Numbered from the stretch's first letter, positions 43,341 to 53,295 are shown. The stretch is 64,000 bases of DNA from DATFVJ01 sp963820395 (GCA_963820395.1 CAWGAE010000025.1:191490-255489), one strand, 5' to 3'. Notes: generated by a model not told the origin, from the letters alone. Made by a program: numbers and translations.

Positions 43341-46145
43341 GTGGTGCAGGTATTGTGCCCGGTCGTAATCGGCAGGGACGCCGAGCTCCAGGCGGTCGAC
43401 ACGGCGCTGACGGCCGCGATGGCCGGGCACGGCGGGTGTGTAGTGATCACCGGGGAGCCGGGGATCGGCAAGTCGCGGCTGGCCCTGGAGACGGCCAGGC
43501 GCGCGGCCAGCCGTGGCATCCGGGTCGTTACCGGCCGGGCGGTGCCGCAGTCAGCGACCGCTGCATACCAGCCGCTAACGGACGCGCTTGTGCAGCTCCT
43601 CCGGGACCGGGCCGTTCCCGATGATGCGACGATGGAGCCCTGGCTGCCCGCGCTGAGCGCGCTGCTGCAGGGGATGGCTGGCCGCGCTCCGGCGAGTGGA
43701 GAGATCTCACCTGGGATCCGCGGTGAGGCGCTGATCCAGCTTCTCCGGCGCCTCGCGCCGCAGGGCCTGGTCATAGTGCTAGAGGACCTGCACTGGGCGG
43801 ACCCGGACACCGTGGCCCTGATGGAGTACCTCGGCGAGCGCCTGGATGGCGAGTCGTTGCTGTGCGTACTTACGCTGCGCGCCAACCGGCCGTCGGCCGC
43901 ACTGGAAGTCGCCCGTCGGCAGCGGGGCCGCCCAGGCGTACTTCACCTCGGTCTTGACCGGCTCAGCGATGAGGACATGGCGCGCATGGTCCATGCCTGC
44001 ATCCCGGGAGCAGAGGCGAAACTTTTGCGCCGGGTGCAGGCCTCCGCCGAAGGAGTACCGCTGCTGGTGGAAGATCTGCTGGCGTCTCCCGGGCTGCCGG
44101 AGTCGTTCACCGAGACGGTCCGCGAGCGCCTGGCCGGGTTCAGCGAACCGCAGCGCTCGGTGATCGAGGCCGCTGCCATCCTCGGCCGCCACTTCGACTG
44201 GGAACTGCTCCCGGCCGTGAGCGGCCAGACTGCGACCCTGGTGGCGGAGACGCTCGAACTCGCGGTCGAGCAACTGCTGGTGAGCGCCGACGGCGCGGCC
44301 TTCCGCTTTCGGCACGCTCTGACCCGCGAAGCGGTGCTCGACACCATGCTGCCACCCCGCCAGCGGGCCCTGGCGTCGACGGCGCTCGCCGTTCTCGACG
44401 CCGCACACCCGCGCCTGGAGGGCGGCCTGCGCGAGCTGGCCGTCGAGCTGGCGACTCGTGCCGGGGACCGCCGCCGGGCCGGAACGCTGCTGAGCGAGTC
44501 CGGTGGCCAGGCGCTGGCCTGGGGGGCGCTGGCCACCGCGATCGGCACCCTGCGGCGTGCCGCTGACCTACTCGAAGGCACTCCCGAGCGGGAACAGGCG
44601 GAGCTTCTCCTGGTCGAATCGCTGGCCCTGGCCGGGCGGGTCGAGGAGGCAGCGGCGGCCGGCGGCCAGCTCATCACCCGGCTTGGGACCGAGGCGGCGG
44701 AAATCTGGACAGAGGTTCACCTTCGGCTCAGCCAGGCCGCGGTGGTCGCCTCGCGGTGGCAGATGGCGCGTCACCACCTCGGCGCCGCCCGGCGCCTGGC
44801 CGGAACCGGACCGTCGGCTGGCGTGCGCGCCCGCATGGGCGTCATCGATGCCGAGGTGGCCTTCGCCGCCGATGACCTCGATGAGGCCCGGCTTCTCGCC
44901 GAGGACGTCCTCGCCGCCGAGGGCAGTGCTCCGGATGTCCGCTGTCACGCGCTGGAGCTCATCGGCCGGAGCCACCGGCTGCGTGATCTCAGCGCCGCCC
45001 GCGCGGCGTTCGAGAGCGCGCTGGTCACCGCGGAGACCGCCGGCCTGCCGTTGTGGCGGCTGCGCGCCCTGCACGAGCTGGGCACCATCGACCTACTTGA
45101 TCATGCCGGAGTGGAGCGGTTGTCCGAGGCGCGGCGCGCTGCCGAGCAGATGGGTGCGCTCAGTACCGTGGCGATTCTGGATCTCCAGCTCGCCGCGGGC
45201 TTCACCTGCCGCTGGGAACTGGACAAGTGTGATGCCCACGCGCAGGCCGCCGTCGCCCTCGCCGAGCGGCTCGGCCTGGACCAGGTCCGGGCCAAGGCGC
45301 TGGCGGTACTTACCGGCAGCGCCAGCATGCGCGCCGACGCCGGGCAGACAGAGCGCTACGCCGCCCGCGCCAGCGCGGCCGCTCCGGAGGACCAGATGGT
45401 CGAGGGCATCTGCTGGGCCAGCCGGGGAGCAGTGGTTCTGCTCGGTGGCGATGCCGCGGCGGCCGTGGACCCCTACGCCCGGGGGATGGCGATCCTGGCC
45501 CGCCTCCCGCATGCCGAACCCGCGGGGCTTCGGGCGCTATGGCCGCTGCTCCTGGCCTCACTTGGTGATCACCGGGCGGCACGGGCGATCGAAGAGGCCC
45601 GCCGGCTGGGCGTCGGCGCCATCCGCCACAACCGGAGCCTTATCGGCTATGCCGAGGCGGTTCTGGCCGGGCGAGCCGGGCATCGGCAGCGGGCCAACGA
45701 ACTAGCGGCGGGCTGCGACGTCGGCTTCACGAACTGCGAGGCCTGGGGTGAGCTGGCGAGGTTCTGCGCCGCCCCCGCTGCGCTCGCCGACGGATGGGGC
45801 GACCCGCTTCGCTGGCTGGCCGAGGCCGAGGCCGGATTTGATCGCCGGGACCTGCCCCGCCTGGCCGAGCGCTGCCGCGAACTGCTCAAGGAGTCGCAGC
45901 CCAATCCCTGGGTGGCGGCGGGAATCACCGCCAGGGAGGCGGACGTGCTGCGCCTCGTCGCCGGCGGGCTGGCCAACAAGCAGATCGCAGCGCGGCTGCA
46001 TCTGTCGCCACGCACCGTGGAGAAGCACGTCGAGAGCCTGCTGCGCAAGACCGGCGCTCGCTCCCGAACCGGCCTGGTGGCGGCCACATCACAGGCCGCG
46101 GCCCGCGACTCCCAGCGGGCGTTTCCTCCCTCGGCCACTACGTAG
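43341..46145 (+). CDS. LAL-type LuxR family transcriptional regulator (AAA ATPase)
   Basis: 934 aa, typical for LAL (MalT-like) regulators. Walker A GEPGIGKSRLALETARR near residue 35, Walker B LVIVLEDLHWADPDTVALME near 145, a long TPR-like helical middle (alanine-rich repeats such as AGRVEEAAAAGGQLI), and the LuxR DNA-binding domain at the C-terminus: GITAREADVLRLVAGGLANK followed by QIAARLHLSPRTVEKHVESL. Senses an unknown ligand and activates transcription. Start uncertain: GTG at a GTGGTG pair without a clear ribosome site. It may control the two small genes immediately downstream. Confidence 0.88.
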   Translation: MVQVLCPVVIGRDAELQAVDTALTAAMAGHGGCVVITGEPGIGKSRLALETARRAASRGIRVVTGRAVPQSATAAYQPLTDALVQLLRDRAVPDDATMEPWLPALSALLQGMAGRAPASGEISPGIRGEALIQLLRRLAPQGLVIVLEDLHWADPDTVALMEYLGERLDGESLLCVLTLRANRPSAALEVARRQRGRPGVLHLGLDRLSDEDMARMVHACIPGAEAKLLRRVQASAEGVPLLVEDLLASPGLPESFTETVRERLAGFSEPQRSVIEAAAILGRHFDWELLPAVSGQTATLVAETLELAVEQLLVSADGAAFRFRHALTREAVLDTMLPPRQRALASTALAVLDAAHPRLEGGLRELAVELATRAGDRRRAGTLLSESGGQALAWGALATAIGTLRRAADLLEGTPEREQAELLLVESLALAGRVEEAAAAGGQLITRLGTEAAEIWTEVHLRLSQAAVVASRWQMARHHLGAARRLAGTGPSAGVRARMGVIDAEVAFAADDLDEARLLAEDVLAAEGSAPDVRCHALELIGRSHRLRDLSAARAAFESALVTAETAGLPLWRLRALHELGTIDLLDHAGVERLSEARRAAEQMGALSTVAILDLQLAAGFTCRWELDKCDAHAQAAVALAERLGLDQVRAKALAVLTGSASMRADAGQTERYAARASAAAPEDQMVEGICWASRGAVVLLGGDAAAAVDPYARGMAILARLPHAEPAGLRALWPLLLASLGDHRAARAIEEARRLGVGAIRHNRSLIGYAEAVLAGRAGHRQRANELAAGCDVGFTNCEAWGELARFCAAPAALADGWGDPLRWLAEAEAGFDRRDLPRLAERCRELLKESQPNPWVAAGITAREADVLRLVAGGLANKQIAARLHLSPRTVEKHVESLLRKTGARSRTGLVAATSQAAARDSQRAFPPSATT

Positions 46146-46240
46146 TCCCGGCTGGCAACTACGTGTTGTTCCCGATGTGACCGCAGGCGGCCGGCTTGCA
46201 TGCTGGCCTGGCAAGCCAGGCCAAGGGAAGGCAACACCGG

Positions 46241-46759
46241 ATGCTCGAAGCTACGAAACTAATCGTGGCAGTCAAGAACATCGAGACGCCCGATGAGCAG
46301 CACGCGTTCGAACACGCCTCGCTCAACGTGGTCAACCTGCCTTTCGTCACGATCGCCCGCACTGTGTATCAGCCCGGTTGGAAGTGGTCGACCGACGTCA
46401 AGCCGGTCGTCGGCACGGAGGCCTGCCAGGCGGCCCACACCGGGTACATAATCTCTGGTCGGCTCCACGCCCGCATGGACGACGGCCGCGAATACGACTT
46501 CGGCCCGGGTGACGCGCACGTGGTGTCTGCCGGTCACGACGCCTGGGTGGAGGGCGACGAGCCGTGCGTCGCGCTTGACCTCGCTTTCACCGGACGTGCA
46601 CTAGCCGGGCACGTCGGCCGCTGCCCCTGCGGGGTTGAGTTCCGGGTCGCCAGCGACGACCAGTTCAGCCAGCTTGTCGCCGCCATCCGCGAGCACGCGC
46701 GCAGCTCCCACGGGCACGATCTCACCACCCAGCAGGTGCTCGCCGAGGTGGTGGCATGA
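46241..46759 (+). CDS. Cupin domain plus DUF1059-like zinc/metal-binding tail
   Basis: 172 aa from the ATG giving MLEATKLIVAVKNI (GGGAAGG lies ~11 nt before). Residues 20-120 form a cupin (YQPGWKWSTDVKPVVGTEAC, TGYIISGRLHARMDDGREYD, FGPGDAHVVSAGHDAWVEGD). The end, CPCGVEFRVASDDQFSQLVA and IREHARSSHGHDLTTQQVLA, is a DUF1059-like small domain with two Cys and His. A fusion of the two is uncommon. Overlaps the next gene by ATGA, so the two were cotranslated. Confidence 0.78.
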   Translation: MLEATKLIVAVKNIETPDEQHAFEHASLNVVNLPFVTIARTVYQPGWKWSTDVKPVVGTEACQAAHTGYIISGRLHARMDDGREYDFGPGDAHVVSAGHDAWVEGDEPCVALDLAFTGRALAGHVGRCPCGVEFRVASDDQFSQLVAAIREHARSSHGHDLTTQQVLAEVVA

Positions 46760-47260
46760 TCAGCTCCGACCTGGAGGGCGCCGACCTGGAAAGCCGGGTG
46801 GCGAGCTGGGCCGCCAGCGCCACCAGTGACGACGCAGCTGCCGTGCGTGCGGTGGTCGAGGCCTATGGCGACCGGCTGGCGGCGGCCGATGTGGCCGGCG
46901 TCGTCAGCCAGCACACCGGCAACGCCGCCGTCACGCAACCCGAGCTTGAAACCGTCGTAGGGAGTCAGCAGCTTACGGCCACATACGACGCCGCTTTCGA
47001 GAAACATGCGCCTGGACTTTACGTTCCGATTCGACGGCATCACTGTCAAAGGCGACCTCGCGGCAGTCAGGGCAACAAGTCAGGAGACGATCACGATCCG
47101 CGCTACCGGCGAGACGCAACCAGCGCGTCTCCGGCAGCTGTTCGTTCTGGAACGCACGGGGGGCCACTGGAAGATCAGGCAGTACATGTACCAGCAGATG
47201 CCGGAGCAGTCAGGAGGGGCTGCTCCGGCATCTAGCGAGTCCGCCACCCGGATTCGGGCA
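46756..47260 (+). pseudogene. SgcJ/EcaC-type SnoaL-like protein with one frameshift
   Basis: First frame: DDAAAVRAVVEAYGDRLAAA and VVGSQQLTATYDAAFEKH. Second frame from about 47005: MRLDFTFRFDGITVKGDLAA, VRATSQETITIRATGETQPA, RLRQLFVLERTGGHWKIRQY. Together they give a normal ~150-aa NTF2-like oxidoreductase/stress protein. The break is one extra A in GAGAAACATG (GAGAACATG would restore EN-MRLDF), so either a recent mutation or a base-call error. The second frame remains open to 47365. Confidence 0.72.
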
Positions 47261-48037
47261 CTTTCCGCATCCGCTTGCGGTCGCCGAGCACGACGCGGCG
47301 TCGGCGGTCACGTTGATCTACCTGCCCGTACAGGGGCCGTGCAGGTAGACGTCGGCGTAGCCTGAGCCGTCCGTGTGCCTGCTCTTGGGGTGGCCGCCCG
47401 TTGCTTGCGGTCGCGGGCTGGTCGGGTCGGGCTGCTGGCTGGCGTCTGCCCGGCGGTACGCGCGGCCCGGCTCCCGCCCACCGAGGCACTAAGGGCAGCG
47501 TGAAAGCCGGGCCCGCCATCTGAACGAAGCTGTTCAGCCTGGCGCGGCGGATGACGTTGGGCCGAATTCCGGCGAGCATCCCGGAAATGTCGGCGGGTTC
47601 CTTTAGCCTGGCCGCTGTGGAGCAGGCGCGCCCGCGCCGGGCAGGCCTGTCAAGGCAGAGCCCGGCGGCGGGCGCCGCCGCCTTGTCTAGATACGGGCTA
47701 ACTCGGCAACGCGAGAGGCCGAGATCGAAGGGATCCGCTACGCCCTGCTGCCGCACCTGGCCGCCGTCGCCGGGTCGGCCCGAAGAGGCCGCCCGGCGAG
47801 GGCTGGTCCTCATGGCCGCTGCCGACGGCTGCGTCGGCCGTTTCTGCTCGCGGAGCACAGCTGCGCCGTATGTCGTGCCGGTCGTCGTCTATCGGCAAGG
47901 CGAGCACATCTCGGACGCTGCACTGACCTTACCGGGTGACCCCCGCGTGCAAAATCCGCTCAAAGTGTCCTGCACCGACTCCGGCGTGAGCTGACCAGTT
48001 CCGCTGGTCCACTGAAATCCGCCGAGATCCGGGCGCG
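47261..48037. other. Region without a supported gene
   Basis: About 780 bp between the SnoaL-like gene and the integrative-element remnant. A stretch around 47700-47770 reads EAEIEGIRYALLPHLAAVAG in one frame and looks like real protein, but no start, end or family can be assigned. Probably more decayed accessory DNA. Confidence 0.35.
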
Positions 48038-48108
48038 TTGGTGTCAGCAGTGGGTGTCACCTACCTGGCTGCCGGAGCGTGTGAGGCTTCGCGGCGACCA
48101 TCTGTAGG

Positions 48109-48277
48109 GTGCGCCACGGGTACCGGCGACCAGGCACATGCCCGGCTGGCCCGCGGTTTCGGCCGGCTGCTGTCCGAAAGCGGCATCCCCAAGCGCATCA
48201 AGGCCGCCTACCTGTCCGACGACATCCGCCACCTCGCCCGCCACGCCGCGCAGCTACGCGCACCGGCGGCCGGATGA
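48109..48277 (+). pseudogene. 3' fragment of a conserved element protein
   Basis: Reads GDQAHARLARGFGRLLSESG and IPKRIKAAYLSDDIRHLARH to a stop overlapping the rep start (ATGA). It looks like the C-terminus of a protein normally encoded just before rep in such elements, but I cannot name it. No start is visible. Confidence 0.35.
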
Positions 48278-49492
48278 CCCCTGCCGCCGCGACGATCCCC
48301 CTCAGCCCCCGGCCGCCCGACACGGGCCCGGGGCTTGGGGAGACCGCCGACGACCGGCTGCAAAGGTTCCGGCGCGACAACCTGGACCGGTGGGAGCAGC
48401 AGCGGCGCGCCGAACTGATCGAGCGGACCAGCCGCAGCGACTTCCGCCGATGGGAACGCCAGCTCGAGAACCCCGGCTACTGCCAATACCCTGTCCCGCT
48501 GCGCGGCCAGATCCGGGCCGCCGACCTGGCCACCGGCGACACTGGCCTGATCTACGACACCGCCAGCGAGCCTGGGGTGCTGCTGACCGCGTGCGGAAAC
48601 CGCCGCGAGTACGTCTGCCCGCCGTGCTCAGCGGTCTACAAGCGGGACGCTCGCCAGCTCGTCAAAGCGGGCCTGGCCGGTGGCAAAGGCATTCTCGAGA
48701 CGCTCGCCGCGCATCCGTGCGTGTTCGCCACGCTGACCGCGCCCTCGTTCGGCCCAGTCCACACCCGGCGTGCCAAGAACGGCAAGGCGCTGCCCTGCCG
48801 TCCCCGCCGTGACCGTAATGAACGGCGCTGCCCGCACGGCCCGGACATTTCCTGCCCGCACCGTCACCCCGACGCCGATCCGCGGCTTGGCCGCCCGCTG
48901 TGCCGCGACTGCTACGACTACACCGCCGCTGTGCTGTTCAACGCCAACGCCGCCGAACTGTGGCGCCGGTTCGCCACCTACCTGCCCCGCCGCCTCGCCG
49001 CGCTCGCGGGCGTCACCGTGGCCCAGCTCCGGCGCGAGGTGCGTGTGCGGTATGTGAAGGTCGCCGAATATCAGGCCCGCGGCGTCGTCCACTTCCACGC
49101 CGTCATCCGCCTGACGCGCCCGGCGACAGCTACCAGCCGCCGCCCGGCCGCTACACCACGGGCCTGCTCTCGGACGCCATCGCGCAGGCCGCGTCGCCGC
49201 TGCCTACGTCGCCGCCGACCCCAGTGGCGACTTCATTAGCAGGGTGCTGCTGCGGTTCGGCGCCCAGACCGACACCCGGCCGATCCGCCACGGCCCCTGG
49301 GACCGCGAACTCGACGAGACCGTCGTCCTGGTCCTCACCGACTGGCACTACGCCGGAACCGGCTGCCACACCGCCGGGGATCAGCAACTGGCGCTGTCGG
49401 CCGCCGCCCGTGCCCGCGATCACGATAGCTGGGCCGCCCGGCTGCCTGACCCATACCGACCAGCTACCAAAGGAGGAGCGATGTACCCGTGA
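48274..49492 (+). pseudogene. RepSA-type replication initiator pseudogene
   Basis: First frame gives ACGNRREYVCPPCSAVYKRD, AHPCVFATLTAPSFGPVHTR, RCPHGPDISCPHRHPDADPR, RPLCRDCYDYTAAVLFNANA and RVRYVKVAEYQARGVVHFHA, a clear RepSA with its Cys-rich regions and the H-x-H of rolling-circle initiators. From about 49120 two frameshifts lead through DSYQPPPGRYTTGLLSDAIA to RFGAQTDTRPIRHGPWDREL. ATG start at the overlap with the preceding frame. The tail (ending GGAMYP) contains the ribosome site for xis and overlaps it by GTGA. Confidence 0.82.
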
Positions 49493-49709
49493 AGAGCAAC
49501 CCTCTTGACCAGCTGTTGACTATCGCCCAGGTTGCGGAGGTGCTCGGCACCAGCGAGCGGTTCCCCCAGCGCCTGATCGCCGAGCGCCGTATCCGGTCCG
49601 CGTGGGCCGTCACGTCCGAATCCCCGCATCCGTGCTCGGTGAGTTCATCGCGTCAGGGGTCGTCGAGCCGGTCACCTCTTCGGGTTGCCCGCCGAGGAGG
49701 GCAGCCTGA
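49489..49709 (+). pseudogene. xis: Excisionase (Xis) with a frameshift
   Basis: GTG start after GGAGGAG. LDQLLTIAQVAEVLGTSERF is the winged HTH_17/MerR-like DNA-binding start. A one-base shift near 49590 leads to VRVGRHVRIPASVLGEFIAS in the next frame and a stop (TGA) overlapping the integrase ATG by one base. A restored protein would be ~73 aa, normal for this family. Confidence 0.75.
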
Positions 49710-50864
49710 TGCCAGGACCAAAGACCCGGCACTTCGGCAACATCCGCAGGCGGGAGCCGGGCCGTTATCAGGTCCGGTACCGGGGGCCTGACGGCCGGAT
49801 GTGGTCAGGTCCATACACCTTTGCGCGCAAGTCCGAAGCGGTGCGATGGCTGACCCTCAAAGAAGCGGAGATGAAGCGAGGCGACTGGATCGATCCCGCC
49901 TCACGCGCGGTGCTGTTCGGCGAGTATGCGGAGGAGTGGGTGCATGATCGAGTGCTTAAGACGCGCACCGTGGAACTCTACCGGGGCCTGCTGCGGAATC
50001 ATCTGCTCCCGACCTTCTGCGACATGAGGCTCGGCGACATCGACGAAGCCGCTGTGCGTCGTTGGCGTAAGGAACGCCTCGCCGCCGGGCTACGTGTATC
50101 AGGCCGGTTCGGGCCGGTAACTGTTGCGAAGGCATACCGCCTACTGCATGCGATCTTCAGGACTGCCGTCGATGACCGGCTCGTGCGCCGCAACCCGTGC
50201 CGTATCGAGGGCGCGGGCAAGGAAGACTCGCCGGAGCGGGAGATCGCCTCGCTCCCGGTCGTGTTCGCTATCGCCGCCGCGCTCCCGGTCCGGTACCGGG
50301 TGATGGTGCTACTCGCGACATTCGCTGGCCTGCGCTGGGGCGAGCTGGCCGGCTTGCGGCGGGAGAACATTGACCTGGAGGCCTGCGAGATCCGCATAGT
50401 TGAGACGACAGCAGAGGTGGATAGGGGTGGCCTGCTCGCGGAGACGCCTAAGTCTCGCGCTGGGCGCCGGACTGTCGCCTTTCCTGCTGATCTCGTACCG
50501 GAGCTGCGCTGGCATCTGGAGCGGTTCGTCGAGCCGGGGGAGCGGGGCCTGGTCTTCGTCGGGCCGAAGGGCGCGCCGGTCGAACTTTCACCCAATCTGG
50601 AACGATGCTCGGTCTAAAGAGGGAGCCCCTGATCTGCATTTTCATGATCTGAGACACACGGGCGGAACTCTGGCGGCGGCCACAGGCGCGAGCCTCAAGG
50701 AGCTGATGGCGCGTCTCGGACATTCCAGCACTCGCGCGGCCCTGCTCTACCAGCACGCCACGAGAGACCGCGATCAGGCCATCGCGAAAGCGCTCGGCGG
50801 CCTGGTCCGCGACGTGCGGTCAGCATCAGAATCGCGGCGCGGACAGGCTACGCCGGATGCATGA
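49709..50864 (+). pseudogene. int: Tyrosine integrase, frameshifted before the catalytic C-terminus
   Basis: Restored length ~385 aa. N-terminal arm-binding region (NIRRREPGRYQVRYRGPDGR), SAM-like core-binding domain (LYRGLLRNHLLPTFCDMRLG), catalytic Arg I in TFAGLRWGELAGL. Near 50578 the frame shifts; the other frame gives NFHPIWNDARSKEGAPDLHF, HDLRHTGGTLAAATGASLKE, RLGHSSTRAALLYQHATRDR with His-x-x-Arg, His and Tyr. In the first frame it stops at 50617. If real, the shift inactivates the enzyme. Ends ~100 bp from the 3' end of tRNA-Gly, the likely attachment site. Confidence 0.82.
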
Positions 50865-50965
50865 CCCCGGCGCGTGTGGCCCGTATGTGGCCCATCGGGT
50901 GGGGCCAGCGAAAGCGTGATCAAGATGGCAGTCAACGGTTATCCTCGTGACCTGGTCTTTCTTGG

Positions 50966-51039
50966 TGGAGCGGGCGACGGGAATCGAACCCGCATGGCCA
51001 GCTTGGAAGGCTGGGGCTCTACCATTGAGCTACGCCCGC
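50966..51039 (-). tRNA. tRNA-Gly(TCC)
   Basis: Minus strand reads GCGGGCGTAGCTC at the 5' end with D-loop AATGGTA, anticodon stem CCAGC / GCTGG around CTTCCAA (anticodon TCC), T-arm GGGTTCGATTCCC and acceptor closing with GCCCGC-T-CCA; CCA is encoded. Its 3' end faces the integrase and probably served as the attachment site. Confidence 0.95.
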
Positions 51040-51629
51040 GCGGCGGAGGGGGATCTTCGCGGATCCGGCTAGGCCGCCACCGGGTAGCGTACCGGGTCGG
51101 CGGCGGAGTGACTGCACAGCGGTCTCGGCGCCGATACGGGCGCGGCCCTAGGCTGCTGTGTCTGCCGTCCCGTCGCACGTCGGTCCGCGCCGAGGCTCAA
51201 CGTCGGGCCGCCGCGTCTCACGTATTCACGCCGCCGCGTCTCACGTATTCAGGTGTGTGGCGAAGAAGGCGAGTATGCGTCGGCGGGCGTCCTGCGCCGA
51301 GGGCTCGTGGTAACCGGCGGGCATCGGCTTCACCGTCACCGCGAGTATCGCTGGCAGATCCGCTCGGTCGTGGTCGTTGCAGGTGGCGCATGCGGCTGGC
51401 CGCCAGATCCCATCCCGCGCCGCCGGGCGGTTCCGGCGCTTGCGGCGGGTTCAACGAGTCGTTGCAACTTGGCTGGCAGTGGGTGATGAGCCGGCTTGGC
51501 CGGAGCGACCCGATTGAGATTAGAGCCGCGGCGCGAAGGTGGAGCTTCCGCGTCGGGGGTCCGGGTTCGTCGTCGCGTCAGCCCAAAGCTGCGGCTAAGC
51601 AGGTTACAGGCCCGTGAGCAGCCTACCGC
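51040..51629. other. Region between the two tRNA genes
   Basis: About 590 bp with no intact gene. Holds the hydrolase remnant and a 23-bp tandem duplication (GCCGCCGCGTCTCACGTATTCA twice around 51209-51252). Confidence 0.5.
51241..51352 (-). pseudogene. Dienelactone-hydrolase-like C-terminal remnant
   Basis: Minus strand reads PMPAGYHEPSAQDARRRILA then FFATHLNT and a stop, the usual end of alpha/beta hydrolases of the DLH family (AARDAWRRTLAFFAEHL). The Ser and Asp regions are not recognisable upstream. The stop codon lies in a 23-bp duplicated unit. Confidence 0.45.
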
Positions 51630-51706
51630 TGGTCGGGCTGGCCGGACTCGAACCGGCGGCCTCCGCGTCCCAAACGCGGCGCGCTACCAAGCTGCGCCAC
51701 AGCCCG
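51630..51706 (-). tRNA. tRNA-Pro(TGG)
   Basis: Minus strand begins CGGGCTGTGGCGCAG (typical actinobacterial tRNA-Pro), anticodon stem CCGCG / CGCGG around TTTGGGA (anticodon TGG), T-arm CGGTTCGAGTCCG and acceptor CAGCCCG-A-CCA with encoded CCA. Lies upstream of the tig-clp region as in other actinobacteria. Confidence 0.95.
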
Positions 51707-51877
51707 TGCACCGGAAGTTTAGCGGGTCGTGGCGCCGACGTAGCTGAGTGCCGCGAGCTTGAGACCGCAGCCCAGTCCTGGAACGGGCAGCCGACGCCCT
51801 CGGCCGGGCGCCATTCACTGGCCGCTGGGCACGCACTGGGCACTCGCGGGTTCCGGCAGCGGGCAGGTCCAGGCGGC

Positions 51878-53152
51878 TCACAAGCCGAGGCGGTCGATCG
51901 CTCGGGCAGCACAGTGCCGTCCGATGACGATCGAGGCGGTCGCGGCCGGCGACGGCGCGTTCAGCACGTGCACCGCGCTCGCGGACTCCTCGATGAGGAA
52001 GTCGTCTACGAGCCCGCCAGATCTGCTCAGGCACTGGGCGCGCACACCCGACGGGCCGAACGTGATGTCGCGGGGCCCGATCATCGGCAGGTACCTGCGC
52101 ATCTCGGCGAGGAAGGCCGGCTTCACGAGATCACGCCAGATCTCCCGCGAGCCGGTGATTGCGTAGCATCGCGCGAGGCGGCGGAATCCAGGGAAGCGCA
52201 GCACGTCGAGGAGATCCCTGCGGTTGAATGACAGCCGGCCGTACCCCTCGCGGGCGAAGGCGGGCACCGCGTTCGGCCCGGCGTGCAGCGATCCGTCGAT
52301 TCCGCGGGTGAAGTGCACCCCGAGGAACGGGAACCCGGGGTCGGGAACCGGGTAGACGAGCCCGCGCACCAGGTCGCTGGCATGTGGCCGGAACGTGTAG
52401 TAGTCGCCGCGGAACGGGACTATCCGGTACTCGCCAGTGGCATGCCCGGTCATCGCCGCGACCCGGTCGGACTGGAGCCCGGCGCATGTGATCACCGCGC
52501 GCGCGGTCACGGGCCCGGAATCCGTCGTGAGTATGCTGCGGCCACCGCGCGCGATGATCTTCTGGACGCCGCGGCCGCACAGCACAGCGGCGCCGTGGCC
52601 AGCGATGACCTCGGCATACGCCGCGGCGACACGCCGGTAATCGATGACGCCGCTCTCCGGGACATGCATCGCGCGGACGCCGCGGATGTTCGGCTCGAAG
52701 TCAGCGAACTCGTCCCGCGTGAGCTCACGGATGGCCAGCCCGTTGGCGCGCCCGCGTTCGGCCAGATCACGAAACCGGCCCAGCTCAGCCTCGTCGCTGG
52801 CCACGACGAGCTTTCCGCTCAGCCGATACGGGATACCGTGCTCAGCCGCGAAATTCATCAGGGCCTGCCGGCCCTCGCGGCAAAATCGTGCCTTCAGGCT
52901 TCCGGGCTTGTAATAGAGGCCCGCGTGGATGACGCCGGAGTTGTGACCGCTCTGGTGCGAAGCGATCGACAGCTCCTTCTCCAGAACGGCTAGCCGCAGG
53001 CCTGGTCGTTCGTTGAGCAAGGCCATCGCCGTGGCAAGACCGACCAGACCCGCCCCGACGACCGCAATGTCAAGCACGGAGTCCGCGATTCCGGCGGGAT
53101 CGAGGTCCGCCGACACCTCCGCCATCTCAGCCGCGCGATCCGGGCGCGTCAC
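51878..53152 (-). CDS. lhgO: L-2-hydroxyglutarate oxidase
   Basis: 424 aa FAD-dependent DAO-fold enzyme. Rossmann motif DIAVVGAGLVGLATAMALL, the LhgO-specific SIASHQSGHNSGVIHAGLYY and KPGSLKARFCREGR, VPESGVIDYRRV, PFRGDYYTFRP, and VHFTRGIDGSLHAGPNAVPA near the middle. Oxidises L-2-hydroxyglutarate to 2-oxoglutarate, feeding electrons to the membrane quinone pool. Start uncertain: the first ~28 residues precede the Rossmann motif and are Asp/Ala-rich. Divergent from the esterase gene with a short tandem repeat between them. Confidence 0.9.
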   Translation of the reverse strand: MTRPDRAAEMAEVSADLDPAGIADSVLDIAVVGAGLVGLATAMALLNERPGLRLAVLEKELSIASHQSGHNSGVIHAGLYYKPGSLKARFCREGRQALMNFAAEHGIPYRLSGKLVVASDEAELGRFRDLAERGRANGLAIRELTRDEFADFEPNIRGVRAMHVPESGVIDYRRVAAAYAEVIAGHGAAVLCGRGVQKIIARGGRSILTTDSGPVTARAVITCAGLQSDRVAAMTGHATGEYRIVPFRGDYYTFRPHASDLVRGLVYPVPDPGFPFLGVHFTRGIDGSLHAGPNAVPAFAREGYGRLSFNRRDLLDVLRFPGFRRLARCYAITGSREIWRDLVKPAFLAEMRRYLPMIGPRDITFGPSGVRAQCLSRSGGLVDDFLIEESASAVHVLNAPSPAATASIVIGRHCAARAIDRLGL

Positions 53153-53295
53153 AATTCAGCGCCGCTGGTGCGCCCATGTCAAACCTCCACAGCTCCGGGC
53201 AGGCCAGGATACCGGGGCCGGGCGGCCGGACCGCCGCAGGCGGGAGATCGAATTGTCACAATGCCTCGATAGGCTCGGGATAGTACCAGTGCAAC

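Larger units (their letters stand above)
48038..50865 (+). mobile_element. Remnant of an actinomycete integrative conjugative element (rep-xis-int module)
   Basis: Gene order replication initiator, excisionase, tyrosine integrase reading toward the 3' end of tRNA-Gly is that of pSAM2-like elements. All three genes carry frameshifts and the transfer genes are absent. I could not find a second copy of the tRNA 3' end that would mark the other attachment site. Confidence 0.75.
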
